Notes under the pieces: model-generated | Seen by the model: only the letters and a program-made list of their open reading frames with translations | What the model was told of the DNA's origin: nothing | Database searches by the model: none | Assembly (NCBI RefSeq): GCF_035222485.1 | Contig: NC_085921.1 | Location: 1,054,001-1,118,000, forward strand | Reading direction: 5' to 3' | Source: Podospora pseudoanserina | Taxonomy: Eukaryota > Ascomycota > Sordariomycetes > Sordariales > Podosporaceae | DNA: 64,000 nt | In this document: piece after piece, positions 44,886 through 57,396 of the stretch | Numbering within the stretch: the first letter of the stretch is position 1 | Layout of the letters: each line of letters opens with the position of its first letter | Translations under genes and position numbers: made by a program

Positions 44886-45068
44886 ACATGTGGGCTTAAT
44901 GAAGAAAAAAAAAAAACTGTATGACCCTACTACTAGTTTCATGCTGCTTGAAAAAAACTTTAAATTTGACATATGTAGGATAAGGTAATATTTATCTAGT
45001 GGTATCCCTATATCGATCAGTTGTTTTGAAAACCCCTCACCACCACCCCCCCTCCCCCAATCCCATTT

Positions 45069-46664
45069 TCAACCCGACGCCAGTGGCACCCTACTCGCCC
45101 TACTACCATCCCCCATCTCAACCTCCCACCTGCCTTGCTTCTCTCCCCTAACCCTAACCACGACCTCCACATCCCGCTTGGGATTTAAAACAGTAACCGG
45201 ATCAGCAAACTCCAACCCCGGCTTCTCCTCCCACTCTGTCCCCTCAGCAGGATGGATATCAGTCCTGACAACCAGCATAGCCACCAAAATCAATATCTCC
45301 GTCGCGGCGAACTGCCTCGCAGGACAGAGATGTGGCGGGGCGCCCCAAGCAAGAAAATCCGCACCGCCCCTTTTGAGATTTGGATCCATGAACCGCTCAG
45401 GAACGAAATCTCGAGCGGTCGGGCCGTAGGTGGATTGGGAGTAGTGGATTGCGTGGCCTGGCATCTGGAGGTAGTTCCCTTCCTTCAGCAAAAGCTTGCC
45501 GCTGTCCAAAAGAGTGTTGGTTGTGACTTTCCGGATGGCGGCGTGGATGTGTCTTGTCCGTTGGGTTTCCTGAAAGGTGGAGAGGAGGAGCGGGCATGAG
45601 GTTTTGAGGTTGGTCAGGTTGAGGATGTGACGAGGGCCGGAGGTGGTGATGGCAAAAGTGAGGATTTCGGAGCGGATCGAGGACAAAAGAGCAGGCCGGG
45701 AAAAAATCTCGTAAATGGTCCAGAAAAAGGTCGGGACTGTGTTGGAGAGCATTCCTATTGGGAGTGTGGCTTGTTGTTTGGAGGCTTCTGACACGGAAAG
45801 GCCAGAGGAGAGGAGGCACTGCCAGCGGGAGAGGAAGAGGGAGGAGGTGTCCGGGGGGATGGAGGTGCAGTATTTTGCGTGGGCGGCAAAGACGACGGCT
45901 CGGGCATGGTAGCCGTGGGAGAGGATGTCAAAGTTGATTCCTGAGATGTGGGCTGATAGGTGGGCGTGCCAGGCCCTGGGGGGGGGAGGATGTCAGCAAG
46001 GGTTGACGAAGGAGGGAGAGGGGGGGGGGTTAGGTGTGTACCAAAAAGCTTCATAAACCTTGTCATCGAGAAACGGGTGTTTATTCCCATAAACACCACA
46101 GCTACTCGCCTGCGTGATAGCAAACCTCGCCCACTCGAGCAGTTTGGTTTTTTTATCTTTCCCATCCCCAAGCAAGAGATCCAAATCAACCAGTGCCCGT
46201 TGTGCCATCCTCATATTCATCTCATCCAGCTGCGGCCCGGGAGCCAGACTCGTCTTCATGACATGGCTAAACTCAGTAATGAGATCAGTCTCACGAAACA
46301 ACCTGTCAGTCTCATCATTTGCGTCACCCCATTTTCTAGCCACCGTCTGGATCATTGGCCGGAACGAAAGGGCTCTGCTCTGGCGTTGGATCAACGGCAG
46401 CAGCCGGGTGGACACCGAGGTGTAGAGTTTGTAATTGAGGATCCCGAGCGTGTAAATCTCGGTGGTTTCATCATTGCGGATGACGCTGTGGTAGGAAGGA
46501 CCGTTGACGATGATGCCGATGAGGTGTCCAATCAGCGGTATCCTCGCCCGCAGGCGGGGAGGTTCCTTTGGGTCGTCGTTCCAGGCGAGCAGGTAATCTG
46601 CTAGATAAGCGAGCGAGACCACGGCGAGGAGAGCGTAGAGTATGGTTGTTATCATGTTGATCAT
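45069..46664 (-). CDS. Cytochrome P450, CYP7/CYP8-like
   Basis: Microsomal P450 of 509 aa from two exons (46664-46042, 45975-45069; 66-bp intron). ATG at 46664 or 46655; both precede the membrane anchor MITTILYALLAVVSLAYLADY. Fungal proteins like this are often likened to sterol or oxysterol hydroxylases: the I-helix reads MLSNTVPTFFW without the usual acid-Thr pair, as in CYP7/CYP8. EXXR is ETQR (STFQETQRTRHIH). The heme loop is LAWGAPPHLCPARQFA, where the usual glycines before and after the Cys are Pro and Ala. The frame is open throughout, so it is not an obvious pseudogene. Substrate unknown; steroid-like by class and by its ERG5 neighbour. Confidence 0.85.
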
Positions 46665-48688
46665 GATCGTCGTTGCACGGCAGGACACAACACACGCCCA
46701 CCGGGAAAGAGAAGTCTTACTGGAACGAGAGGATGGGGACCACAAAAAAGCTTGACAGCGAGCTGAGTGTAACTGTCTGTCCGTGTATCCCAACCTACCT
46801 TTGGAGAGGGATCAGGATTGACTGACCGCTCGAGTCCACATGTGTGTCCCGGACCATTTCCTCACATGGAGGGGCTCGAAAATCAAACATTGGATGGCCG
46901 AGGATAACATGCTCCCCGCCTCGCTGCGGCACAGCAGCTATTGGCAATTTGGCCCCCCTCTCCATCATCAATCAAGGCAGTCCCATCGCTTGCATGACCC
47001 AAGACAGCAAGAGCATGACATGACTGCAGATAGCAAAAATCTGCTTGCCTTTTTCTTTTCCATCCACACTTCGCTAAGCTCGCCCAAATCCTTAGGTCCA
47101 CATATAAGTAAGACCGAGAACGAGCAGCGGAGTCCGTGGAATCCTTCGAAAGCTTCTCCCAGCTTGGCTTAATGCAGAAATTCCGTACGCAAGCGCTTAC
47201 ACCGGGAACCGGATCCAACCCTGGAGACGCGGGGGAACATCCGTTTTGGCCAAGCCAGCAACCTGGAAAGTTCCGGATATATCCTGCGTATCATAGAGCC
47301 TCTTCCTCCCACGATTGGTGACACCACACTGGGGACTTGATTCCTCATGGCCCATAAACAAGGTCGCTGGGGGCGACGATTCCCTTATTCCCATTAAGCC
47401 GAGCGTCAACAAGCTGATAAGCCAGTATCCCTACGTGTTTCGGACTGTGTTCCTGTAATGCCACGTTCTCATTGAAGGCCTTGTCCCGCATATATTGCTG
47501 TGCCGCGGGCTGTGCCTGCGTTATTTGATTTTTATATCAAATTCCCAGTGCGACCTTGACGTTGATGGATGCACACAAAAAGACCACACACGGATATACA
47601 AAGGTATGTAGGTCCTCGCTCGCTCCCCACTTATCGTAAGATCTTCTTTATTAGTGTGGTTTACTCTAGACATCGTCCCTCGGGGAGGGTTCCCTGATGA
47701 AGAAAGAGCTCGTACGTACAGTACACTACACAACCAAATGAGGGGCTGCGCCGTAGGATCTAGACACTTATGCACAGTGCCAATAATTCTGGCCAGAAAG
47801 GTTTGGGGTTGCGGCCGCTTTATGCAGTCATGTCCGCGGCTGGAAGGCACACAGAAGCTGGCAGTGTTTGTGGTGCTCCGTCGATGTCGAACTTTGGCTC
47901 GATCTGCGTCAACTGACCGAGCTCATGGGAATAAGCATAAACCCACGAGGTGTGACACCCGGTTGATGGGTATCACAGCATTCACCTGAAAGCTTATGTT
48001 AGTGATCGTGGTAGGCTGTGTAGCTAGGTCAGGTCGCTGAGCATGCAAAAGAGTGGCAGGCAATGCCAGGTGGGGGGTAAGTAGGTGATATGCAAGAGAT
48101 TCAAGTATAAACTCGGTGTTGACGTCAAAGCTTGCGGTGGTTGGGTGTTAGCTACGTGCAGACTGCACCAGAGCACCGCATCGAGAGCTCGCCATATGCA
48201 ACGTCCCAGCATCCGGCAATGTAGAAATATATCCAGATCCGTATTACAGGATGGATGGTTGAAGCGGGGAGCGGCGTGGCACATGCAAACGTGCAATGTC
48301 ACCACTCCCACGAGGTCGAGAGGACAGTCCGAAACGAGGGGTGTGTGTTGCAGCAGATTGAGCCGCACATGCACCGATAGGTGTGTGGATTCTCCACCTC
48401 GCCGTCGCCTTGCTTCGCACCAGTAAATAGAAGCATATGGCTCGGGTCATCCAGCTGCTGTGACTGATAGGCGGAAACAGGTCGGCGGATGCGCCCGTGG
48501 TTCTCGTGGGCCTTATTCCGGGCTGCAAAGAGTGTTGTTGGATGACATGATTGCTATGCTCCGGCGGGAGGATCTGGTGCGAACCATGGTGCCACCTGCC
48601 TCTTTTTAAACATAAATTTCGGCCTCTTCGGAAGTGTCTTGTTCCTTTCCAACCCTGACATCTTCTTGCCGGGCAAATCGTCAGCACC
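46665..48688. other. Divergent region between two P450 genes
   Basis: 2.0 kb between start codons. Short ORFs on both strands show no domains; no transposon, tRNA or conserved gene seen. Confidence 0.45.
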
Positions 48689-50358
48689 ATGGATATCGTC
48701 AACAGGTCCTTCGCCAGTGTACTCCCAGAGGGTAGATCACTGCCCGCCGGGGGCATTGACTCCTCCACCTTCCAATTCTCATCTTCCATTGCAACTGCCA
48801 TCCTCTGTGGCCTCACACTCTGGTACTGGTGGGCAATCACCAAGGCGAAGGCCTCCCGGGACTTCATCGACGGCAATTACAACTTCGATGCCCCCATCAT
48901 CGGTCCCAAAAATGCTGTCCTGGGCCGTCTAGCCTTCTTCCGCAATGGCCCAAAGTACATCGCCGAGGGCTATGCCAAGTACAAAGACACCTTCTTCAAG
49001 GTATCGGGCAATGATCTGCTGATCGTCCCCAACAAGTACCTCCAGGAGCTGGCCTCCATGCCCCCTGAGAAGCTCTCTCTCAACACCGCCATCGTGGACG
49101 CCTTCCAGCGCCTCCACTCCATCACCAATGTCATCACCGACCACAGTCTCCAAACTCGCATGCTCAATGCTCGTCTCACCCCCAGACTGGGTCTCCAAGT
49201 ACCGGCAGTCCAGGAGCAGTTCAAGAAGTACCTTCCCGTCGAACTCCCTGCGAATTCCACCACAGAATGGACCAGCATCAACGCCCTTCACTTGGCCAGG
49301 AGAATGGTCCACCGCGGAGTAGCCACCCAGTTCGTTGACGAGCTCAAGGAGAACGAAGAGTATATCCAGACCGCCATCAACTACTCAGAACACGGTTTCA
49401 AGCACAATTTTGCCCTTCGCCTCTTCCCCGACTTTTTCAAGCCGATTGCCGCCCAGTTCTCTCCAACTTCATGGGGTGTTGACGCCGCACTCCGCAAGGC
49501 CAGAAAGATGCTCATCCCCCTCATCCAGAAGCGTCGCGTCCTCGAAAAGGATCCTGACTATAAGAAGCCAGAGGACTTCTTGCAGTACCTTATGGACGGC
49601 GGAATTGCGGAAGGCGATAGCGACGAGATCACCGTCCAGAGATTGATGGTGACGTATCTCGGTTCCGGCCCGTCCACCATCATTGCCGTGGCCCAGCTCC
49701 TGTTTGATCTCTGCGTGCACAGCGAGTACGTCGAGGTGCTTAGGGAGGAGATTATCCAAGTCTTGACTGAACACAACGGGTTCACTCACACCGCCCTGGC
49801 CGAGATGAAGAAGCTGGACAGCTTTATGCGTGAGTCGCAGAGGCTCAGTCCGCCTACTCTTTGTAAGTCTCTTTTTCCCTATTCAATCCATGATCAACTG
49901 AGACTGACACCGCCTCAGTGGGCTTCAACGCCATAGTCCGCTCCGACATCGTCCTCCACGACGGTGTCGTTCTCCCCAACGGCTGCCACATCCAAATGGC
50001 CACCTACGCCATCGGCATGGACCCGGAGAAGAACGGCCCCGACCCCGAGAAGTTTGATGGTTTGCGCCAGTACAACAAGCGGAAGCTCCCAGGCCAGGAG
50101 AAGATCCACCGGTTTACTACTACTGCTGACAACAACCTCCATTTCGGGCACGGCAAGATTGTGTGCCCGGGGAGGTTTTTTGCTGATCACTCGATGAAGA
50201 TGATTGCGGCGAACATTCTGTTGAGATATGACTTGCAGTTCCCCGGGGGTAAGAAGGAGAGGCCGGGGAATACGAGTATGTATGATGTGTTGATTCCGGA
50301 CTTGGGGACGTGTGTTGAGTTTAGGTTGAGGGAGGATGCGGGGAGGTGGAATTGGTAG
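48689..50358 (+). CDS. Cytochrome P450 (ent-kaurene-oxidase/CYP503-like class)
   Basis: P450 of 537 aa from exons 48689-49862 and 49919-50358. N-terminal anchor SIATAILCGLTLWYWWAI. Motifs: I-helix YLGSGPSTIIAVAQLLFDL (unusual, Gly-Pro-Ser-Thr), EXXR as RESQRLSPP, PERF-equivalent DPEKFDGLRQYNKR and a canonical heme loop FGHGKIVCPGRFFA. The ESQR-LSPP and LGFNAIVRSDIVLHDG blocks are typical of fungal P450s that work on terpenoid or indole-diterpene skeletons; this assignment is by resemblance only. No terpene cyclase or prenyltransferase is in the window. Confidence 0.88.
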
Positions 50359-52065
50359 AGTCCTGTCTGAGATTGTTAGCGCGACATGCATGTTTGAAGT
50401 GTCGGGTTGAGGTTGTTGATCGGCTGGGAAAGAGACCATTGGGAGGAAGGGTAAATGTAGACAAATAGGGGAAAAAAAAGATGAATTTCCATATGACTGG
50501 AGTAGTTAAGCCACGGTTAGTATTTTTGGTGATACTAAGAATGGGACTCGAGGTGAAAGTAAAAGGTACAATGGTTGGTTTGTGTGCTGCTCGACAACCC
50601 TAACCCACGTTTGACATCATGTATTTTAGGCCAACCCTAACCCTCATATTTTGTGATTTCATCTGAAATCTTCACCTTTCAACGACTATTTCTCACTCTC
50701 AACCTCGTGATTCTTCTCGTGATATGGAGAGAGCCATATCTTACGTACACACTGCACTATCCACATAATGCGCCACACTCTCGTCGTGTTCTTCTCGCGC
50801 GACCAAGCCACTGCGCCACACCCAATCTTTTAGCTGATCAAGTGATGTCATGGGCACATGCAACCACTTGTGGCTGCCTCCCACGCCAGCGCATACGTCA
50901 CTGGGGTTGTCGGCGCGTCCGTGCCCAAAGCTTGGGGACGGGAGGCTTTGAAAAATCGCGAGCGAACGCGCAATCATTATTCAATTGGCCAAGGAAGCTA
51001 TGATATCAAGGAGGGGAATTCGCCTGGGGCAAAAGCCTTGGACTACGTTTTGCGATTTTGGGATGGTTGGTTTTGCTGTTTAACGTTGAACTAACTGGCG
51101 GGGTAGCTAGCTTTGTGAGACGGAGCGGTTTGGTAGCTGGAACTACACGATGATGATGGTGATTTGTTGGGGGGTGTTAGAGGGGGAAATTATCTGGGGG
51201 GAGGGATGTGAAACGGGGGACGAAAATAAATGTTGTCAAGAGTACTTTGGATGGGGGGAGGATGGTGAAAGGTGAGGTGGTTGGCTGTTGTCAGCCCTAG
51301 AGAGCTGGAGCTGTAGCTGGATATGCGGCACAAGGCTTCTGGACTTTTTGGACCCTTGTCACGTCATAAACCTGCCCTATTTTATTAGCAGAAAAGTCGA
51401 CGGCGTCAAGACGGGTTTTTTGGTGCCGGGTGGGTTGGGCGGTGCCGGTTCAACCGTCTTGGGGGGCTTCCCGAAGGCGATGGTGGAATCCAAGGTTTGG
51501 GTAGTGTATTTTCTACTGGAAGAACGGTGATGGTTTGTGTATGACGCATATAGTGAAACCTGGATAGAAGAATTCCAGTTGAGGTTGCCGGCGAGCAAGC
51601 ACACCAGGCTGTGTACACACCACAGCATCTTATGACCTACGTTTGAAAAAAGGTGACCTCTCACCGCAACGGGCACACGGGTTACGGCACGGGAAAGCTT
51701 CAAGGCAAAGGGACCCGCTCATGGGTCAAGAGTGGACTTGGGCCTTGGCAGGCGGTAAAGCCAGCCATGGCATGAGATCGATCAACGGTGCGCTGCCCTG
51801 GTGTGCTGCCGGAAGGTAGAGTTGGACCAGGTCCCCAGTTTCCTTGCTGGGGTGGCTGCCCGGGCTGGTGCTGTCGCCTGACGTATGAAAGGTATTTAAC
51901 TAACCTGACCTGACCTGGATTTTGCTTTTCGGGTCCTCTCTCTTTGTTTCTTCATACCCCAACACATACCAACAATCACAGAACGAACCGTTTTCGATCA
52001 ACCAATATCGATACCATCTACACCTACCAGTTTTACACACAACTCAAACAAACAACACCATCAAC
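50359..52065. other. Intergenic upstream of the PMP3-like gene
   Basis: 1.7 kb with no recognisable gene. Two short CCCTAA copies at 50634-50644 are too few to be telomeric. Confidence 0.45.
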
Positions 52066-52294
52066 ATGCCTTTCACCGGGTCTGACATCTGCAAGATCAT
52101 CTTCGCCGTCTTGCTCCCTCCTCTTGGAGTTTTCCTCGAGCGCGGCTGCGGTGCTGACCTCTTGATCAACCTCCTCTTGACGATCCTTGGTGTATGTGCC
52201 CTTTCTTCACCTTCGATCTTTTTCTATCCCATTAACATAAATCCAGTACATCCCTGGCATCGTCCACGCCCTCTACATCATTTGCAAATACTAG
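52066..52294 (+). CDS. PMP3/UPF0057-type plasma membrane proteolipid
   Basis: Tiny two-helix membrane protein, 57 aa, from exons 52066-52191 and 52247-52294. Members stabilise membrane potential and respond to salt and cold. Seen: MPFTGSDICKIIFAVLLPPL, then GVFLERGCGADLLINLLLTI, and after the 55-bp intron LGYIPGIVHALYIICKY, the complete family consensus. The intron sits at the conserved LG|Y position. The A/C-rich leader fits a strongly expressed fungal gene. Confidence 0.97.
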
Positions 52295-53628
52295 TCTCGT
52301 CCCCTCACACAAAAACCGCCCAATTGAATTCTCACCGATAGCGACGCAAAACTCACCGTCGGGGAAGAAAAATGAGGTTGGGCGGTGGAGGAGGAGGGGA
52401 CCGACAGGAAGATGGGCGGAAGAAAACCAATGACATAATTGCGCTTTCTCCAAGCCTGCGCCGCTGACGCTGACCGCCCTTGCGCTACCTTACCAACCAC
52501 CGCACGACCCCGCTCTCTTTTGCTCGGTGGGCTGAGCTACCCCTAGCTTCAGCGCCAAGAAACCTCGGCAATCGATGGCATGTCACTTTCTAAGATCGGG
52601 ACTACCGGTGGTGGTATCAACGGCAGTGGGAACGGTGCGGAATCCGGGGACCGTTAATTTTTGTTCTTTGGAACAAGGAGTGGATAATGACTTTACGGCT
52701 CTTGTTTTTTTGTTGTTTTCAGTTTTCTGAGCGAGGGTTTACTCAAGTAATTGTTAGCTTGGGAAGGAAGAAAGGCGAGGAGGAAAGGAAGTGGTGGTTG
52801 TAATAACTTACGATACCCGTTGTTTTGAGAATTGAAGATATTATCGTCTCATGATTTCGTGAATGTTGAATAAACTTGTTCGCAGTGACTCTCACATGTT
52901 TCTTAAACGGGCGGTCCATGACGTTCCAGATTGATATCGGTCTCGTATGTTTACAGAGAGCTCTGACAACATCACAGCCCAGCCAAAAGTTTTGATGGAA
53001 TTTTCGACTATGTATATAGCAAGTGTTATTATCTTGCCAAACTGGTCCATTCAAAACATGGTTTCCCGTCGTCATAAGTTCTCGCTATCTCTTTCTCCCC
53101 TATACTCTTCCTCACAACCTCATATACTCCCTGTTATATAGGGACAGTGTCTTACATAACCCACCTTTCCTATGTCGATAATTTGTCTGGTTTTTCTACA
53201 GGGGCGATAAACCTCAGCATCAAACTGAACAAGGGGCCAGACGGGGTATATAACATTGTTGCCTCTGATAATCAGGTCTGGAAAGGCTGATATGGTCGCT
53301 GGTATCTCATAACTCGCAGGCCCAGAGTCGCAAAGAGAGGTGAATGTGAATAAGTCCTATAACTAGCATCAACCGGTTGCAACCGACATTGGCAATTCGC
53401 TATGCCTGCTGTTATACATTTATATTCCAACACCACCCCCATCTACCTATCCTGCCGCAAGGACTCGTAGTACGCCTGTAGAATATATGAATTCCATAGT
53501 CGCAGATCACAACGCTCTCAGCCCCATCTAACAGTTCCATGGAATCGTCGCCGTAGCGTCAAGATACCACCCACTCGTCTCAATATCCTCCATGTATGAT
53601 ACTCCGCTCTGTATGCCATGCACCCGAC
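52295..53628. other. Convergent intergenic region
   Basis: 1.3 kb between PMP3-like (+) and the GTPase gene (-). No gene recognised. Confidence 0.45.
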
Positions 53629-55153
53629 CTACTTACCAACCTTGAAAGACAAAATCTAAGAAACCGTTAGCAACCCACCGCACCTCTCCCGAATCAAAAA
53701 GCACCGCAACAAAGCAACTCACATCGTTCTTCCCAACCGCCACCAACTGATCCTCCGCAACCCTTAACCCCCCAGCCCCCTCAATATACGCAATCGGCGC
53801 ATCCCCCATCACCTTCCTCGCCACATCCCCCACCGTTGACCCCTTCTTCACCAGCACACAATCCCTAAACACCCCCTTATTACTCCCCATCCCCTCCCCC
53901 ACACCCCCCGATCCAAAGGTAGCAATATTCCTCACCGGAAAAACCGGCACAAGCCCCAGAATCTCGGCTGCCTTCGTCAGGACATGCACCACGCCCGTAG
54001 ACCCAAACCGGTAGAGAACCATATCCTTGAGGTTCTCTATCCTGTTCCTGTTCTTCTCGTCGAGCTCTTTAAGCCCACCACCGTCCGGATCCCCATCTGC
54101 TATCAAGTCCTCTCTCGTGTCGACAAACTCTGATCCTTCCGTGTAGCGGATATAGCCTTGCTTGGCCATCTTCCTGAGAAAAATCTCCGAAATGGCCGAG
54201 CAGAGCACGATCGAGTTGGGGTCTTGCTGCTTGGCGATTTTGGCAATGTTCTTGTCCGCATCGGGGTGGTCGATTTTGTTGAGGGCGATGACGGTGGGGA
54301 ATTTCTCGTCTGTAAAAGCGTTTACCACGCGGTCGATGGTTTCATCTATTGCCATATTAGAAAGGAGGGAAAAAAAAAGGAAAAAAAACAAAGGGGGGGG
54401 AACCAAACCACTCCACTCCTCCAATGGCTCCTTCAGTCCCAACTTATCCAACGTTCTTGCCACCACAGCGCTCGTACTCCCGTACCCGGAGAACTGGTTC
54501 TGTAAGGTTTCTACTGCGGTCGCTTTGACGGCGATGTGTCTTCTTTTGATGCTTCCCCATTTCGCCATGAGATTCCCCCTGATCCAGGCTACAATCTCGC
54601 TTCGTAACCAGGCGATGTCGACGGAGGGGTCGTAGCCCCGGGTTACTTTGCCTTCTGCATCGGTGGTGCCCGAGGCGTCGACGACGTGGATGAGGGCGTC
54701 GGCGTGGCGGAGGTCGTCGAGGAATTTGTTACCGAGGCCTTTGCCTTCGTGCGCGCCGGGGACGAGACCGGCTACGTCGAGGAGCTCGATGGGGACGGAG
54801 CGGCGGCCGTTGTCGCAGGAGCCATAGTTTGGCTTGCATTTGTCGGTTAAGTTGTAGCGGGTGCAGGCGCAGTCAATTTGGAGGTAGCCTATTGCGCGTT
54901 GGGGGTCTATGGTTGTGAAGCTAGTGGGCGAGTTGGGGGTTAGTTATGGGAGAGAGATTGGGAGGGAGAGAGAGAGAGGTCGTACGGGAAGTTTCCTACG
55001 GCGGTATCAGCCTCTGGAGCTTGGGAAGCAAGGGTTTGTTTTGTTCTGTCTCTACCCACCAACTTTGGAGGAGGCATCTGTGAGGGAGTTGAGGGTGCTT
55101 GATTTGCCGGCGCTGGGCTTGCCCACGAGGCCGATGAGGGGGTCTCGAGGCAT
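53629..55153 (-). CDS. Obg/YchF-superfamily GTPase, Ygr210c type, with 10-nt microexon
   Basis: Cytosolic P-loop GTPase of the Ygr210c group, with a likely but poorly studied ribosome- or RNA-linked role. Five exons (55153-55060, 54995-54986, 54920-54409, 54345-53723, 53655-53629) give 421 aa. G1: [17 protein letters not shown]; switch I: VGNFPFTTIDPQ; G3: [20 protein letters not shown]4: [13 protein letters not shown]5: LCSAISE. The C-terminal TGS domain ends [23 protein letters not shown]. The second exon is only 10 nt and supplies part of Gly, then N-F and most of Pro of GNFPF; without it switch I is lost and the frame breaks. One intron uses a weak GTTTGG donor. All phases agree. Confidence 0.93.
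54986..54995 (-). other. 10-nt microexon of the GTPase gene
   Basis: Minus-strand GAAACTTCCC lies between CCGTAG (acceptor) and GTACGA (donor); introns of 64 and 65 bp with CTGAT and CTAAC branch-like sites flank it. It rebuilds the invariant switch I motif GNFPFTT in the correct phases. Confidence 0.88.
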
Positions 55154-55808
55154 GGTGGACGTTTGTCAAATCTGGTGAGAAGGAGGTTTCGTATTTTAGG
55201 GTATATATCAGGAGATGGGGCCGGTATTGAGAGGTGAGCGGGCGCGAGGTGGTTTGCGCCGCGAATGTCGTTGCGCGCGATTGAGTGTCCTTGGTTGAAA
55301 ATATCTGCCCCGCAGTGGTTGATAACGATAACGGGCCATGGAGGGGCACAATCGTGGTGTCTCGGGATTGAAATTCAATGTCACCTTCACACATGGCATG
55401 TCTGAGATTTGTTCAGCCTATGAGAAGCATCAATTGAATAGTTGATGTTTTTGAGTCCAGTGGGTAACCTTCACAGAACAGACTGCTGACTATCGCCAGC
55501 CCTATACGTCCTCGAGAAGGTTGATCTGTAAGTCCCACCAGCAAACGGACAATCGAAAGAGCATACACCGTCATGACAATTTAAGAGTTTCGAATGTTTA
55601 CTGAATTCTATTCCATTTGAGCGGGTAATAATTTGGCGGAAGGAAGCGATCACCAATACCGGCATCGACCGAGGAAAGGCACATTCGAGCGAGAGTAACT
55701 GCATTTGTGTCAAGTCCAGTGGAGTCGGTCATTCTTAGACCAACCGGCAATCAAGGCTGTTGGTCAGCACAATCACAAGCTTGAGAACAAAACAAACAAA
55801 AACCCGCC
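55154..55808. other. Divergent promoter GTPase / SET gene
   Basis: 655 bp, no gene. One CCGAGG hexamer at about 55671, in front of the SET gene. Confidence 0.45.
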
Positions 55809-57396
55809 ATGGCCCTCCCGATACAAGATCTTCCTGCCTGGGCCCGCCTCAACGATGTCTCCTTCGACAATGTCGAGGTAACCACCACCGTGGACAAGGG
55901 ATACGGCGTGGTCAGCCAAAAGGACCTCGCTGCCCCTGAAGGCACCGTCGAGACCCCACAGCTGCTCGCTGTCCCCCACGACCTCATTCTCAACTCTCTG
56001 GCTGTCGAGGAACACGCAAAAGAAGACAAAGAGTTCAAACAGCTCCTAGAAGCCGTCGGACACCATGTAACCGTGATCCCCAAAACTTGACCTTCTGACA
56101 CAGACGGCTGACAATAACGTAGCCACCCCGCGTCAACGTTCTGCTCTTCCTGCTTGTTCAGTTAGCGCGGAACTCCAGTCACGCCCATGTGGGTGTTTCC
56201 AATCCATGGACTCAGTACTTGCAGTTCCTGCCCAAGACAGTCTTGCTGCCTACCGTCTGGACCGAGGACGAAAGGCCACTGTTGAAAGGCACCTCACTGG
56301 AGGTGGCTGTGGGAGCAAAACTCAGAGCCCTCGACAATGAGTTTGAAATGATTCGAGAAGCCTCGTCTGATATCCCTTGCTGGAACGGCCTTCTTTGGCA
56401 CAGTGGCACCGTCTCGCTCAAAGATTGGGTGCATCTCGACGCCCTCTATCGATCAAGATGCCTGGAGCTTCCCAAATCCGGAGAGTCAATGGTCCCCTGC
56501 ATCGACATGATCAACCATTCGTCCGACCCAAGTGCCTACTACGACCAAAACTCCGACTACGAGGCAGTACTGTTACTTCGCCCGGGAGTGAGCATGTCCA
56601 AGGGTCAAGAAGTAACCATCAGTTACGGCGACACCAAGTCTGCAGCTGAGATGCTCTTTAGCTACGGCTTCATCGACCCCAAATCGACGTCCGAGAGCCT
56701 GGTACTCCCTCTGGCACCCTTTCCCGACGACCCATTGGCCAAGGCGAAGCTTGTCGCGTTTGGGAAAGCGCCCAAAGTCCACGTGGCTCGGGACAGCGGC
56801 AGTATCCGGTGGGACAGCAATTTTGCATATCTCAAGTGTGTCAACGAGGAGGACGGCCTGGACTTTCGCATCCTGCAGGACAACGAGGGAAACCAGCAGC
56901 TGCGCGTTTTCTGGCAAGATGAAGACGTTACAGATCAGATTTCCGAGTTCCAAAAACTAGTAGCCCAAACTCACCCCCTCCCCGAAGTCCTCAGACTTCG
57001 AGTTGCCGTCTCAGTTCAGGAGAACCTTGAGATCCATCTTGAGCAGCTCAAGTCGGAGCTTCCCCGCCACGACTCTTCGACAGTCAGAGAAGAATGTCTC
57101 AAGCATGGTCTGCTGCTCCGACAGATCGAAACGAGTCTATTGGAAGATGCCATCCAAGCGTTGGAACAAGAGGTGCGTCTCATTGCTTCCCTACCTGCAA
57201 CATGGTGGTGATGCTGGTCTGGGAGAGCCAAGCTCACCGGCTATGGTAACCAATCGGGGCAGCTGCTAACCCAGTCATGCAGAAAAACTCGCTACTGGAA
57301 GCCGAAAACGTGGTGGCTTATCTCGGATCGATGGAGACTTCCAATTCGGACCTAGTCGGCGAAGAGGCGTCCAATGAGGCCGACGACTTCAGCTAA
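55809..57396 (+). CDS. SET-domain protein lysine methyltransferase (LSMT/SETD3-SETD6 class)
   Basis: Three exons (55809-56066, 56123-57172, 57283-57396) give 473 aa. This class has a split SET domain and a C-terminal substrate-binding helical domain and methylates non-histone proteins such as ribosomal or elongation factors using S-adenosylmethionine. Seen: N-terminal SET half VDKGYGVVSQKDLAAPEGT with the cofactor Gly (GYG); insert with NPWTQYLQFLPK; the catalytic core MVPCIDMINHSSDPSAYY with the NHS motif; GQEVTISYGD and MLFSYGFI at the end of SET. A coiled region follows (LEIHLEQLKSELPRH). The ATG at 55809 has a good context. Substrate not predictable. Confidence 0.92.

Noticed and set aside
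50630-50646. Telomere-like CCCTAA copies
   Set aside because: Only about two units; too short for an internal telomeric array. The same holds for short matches near 34404 and 45148.
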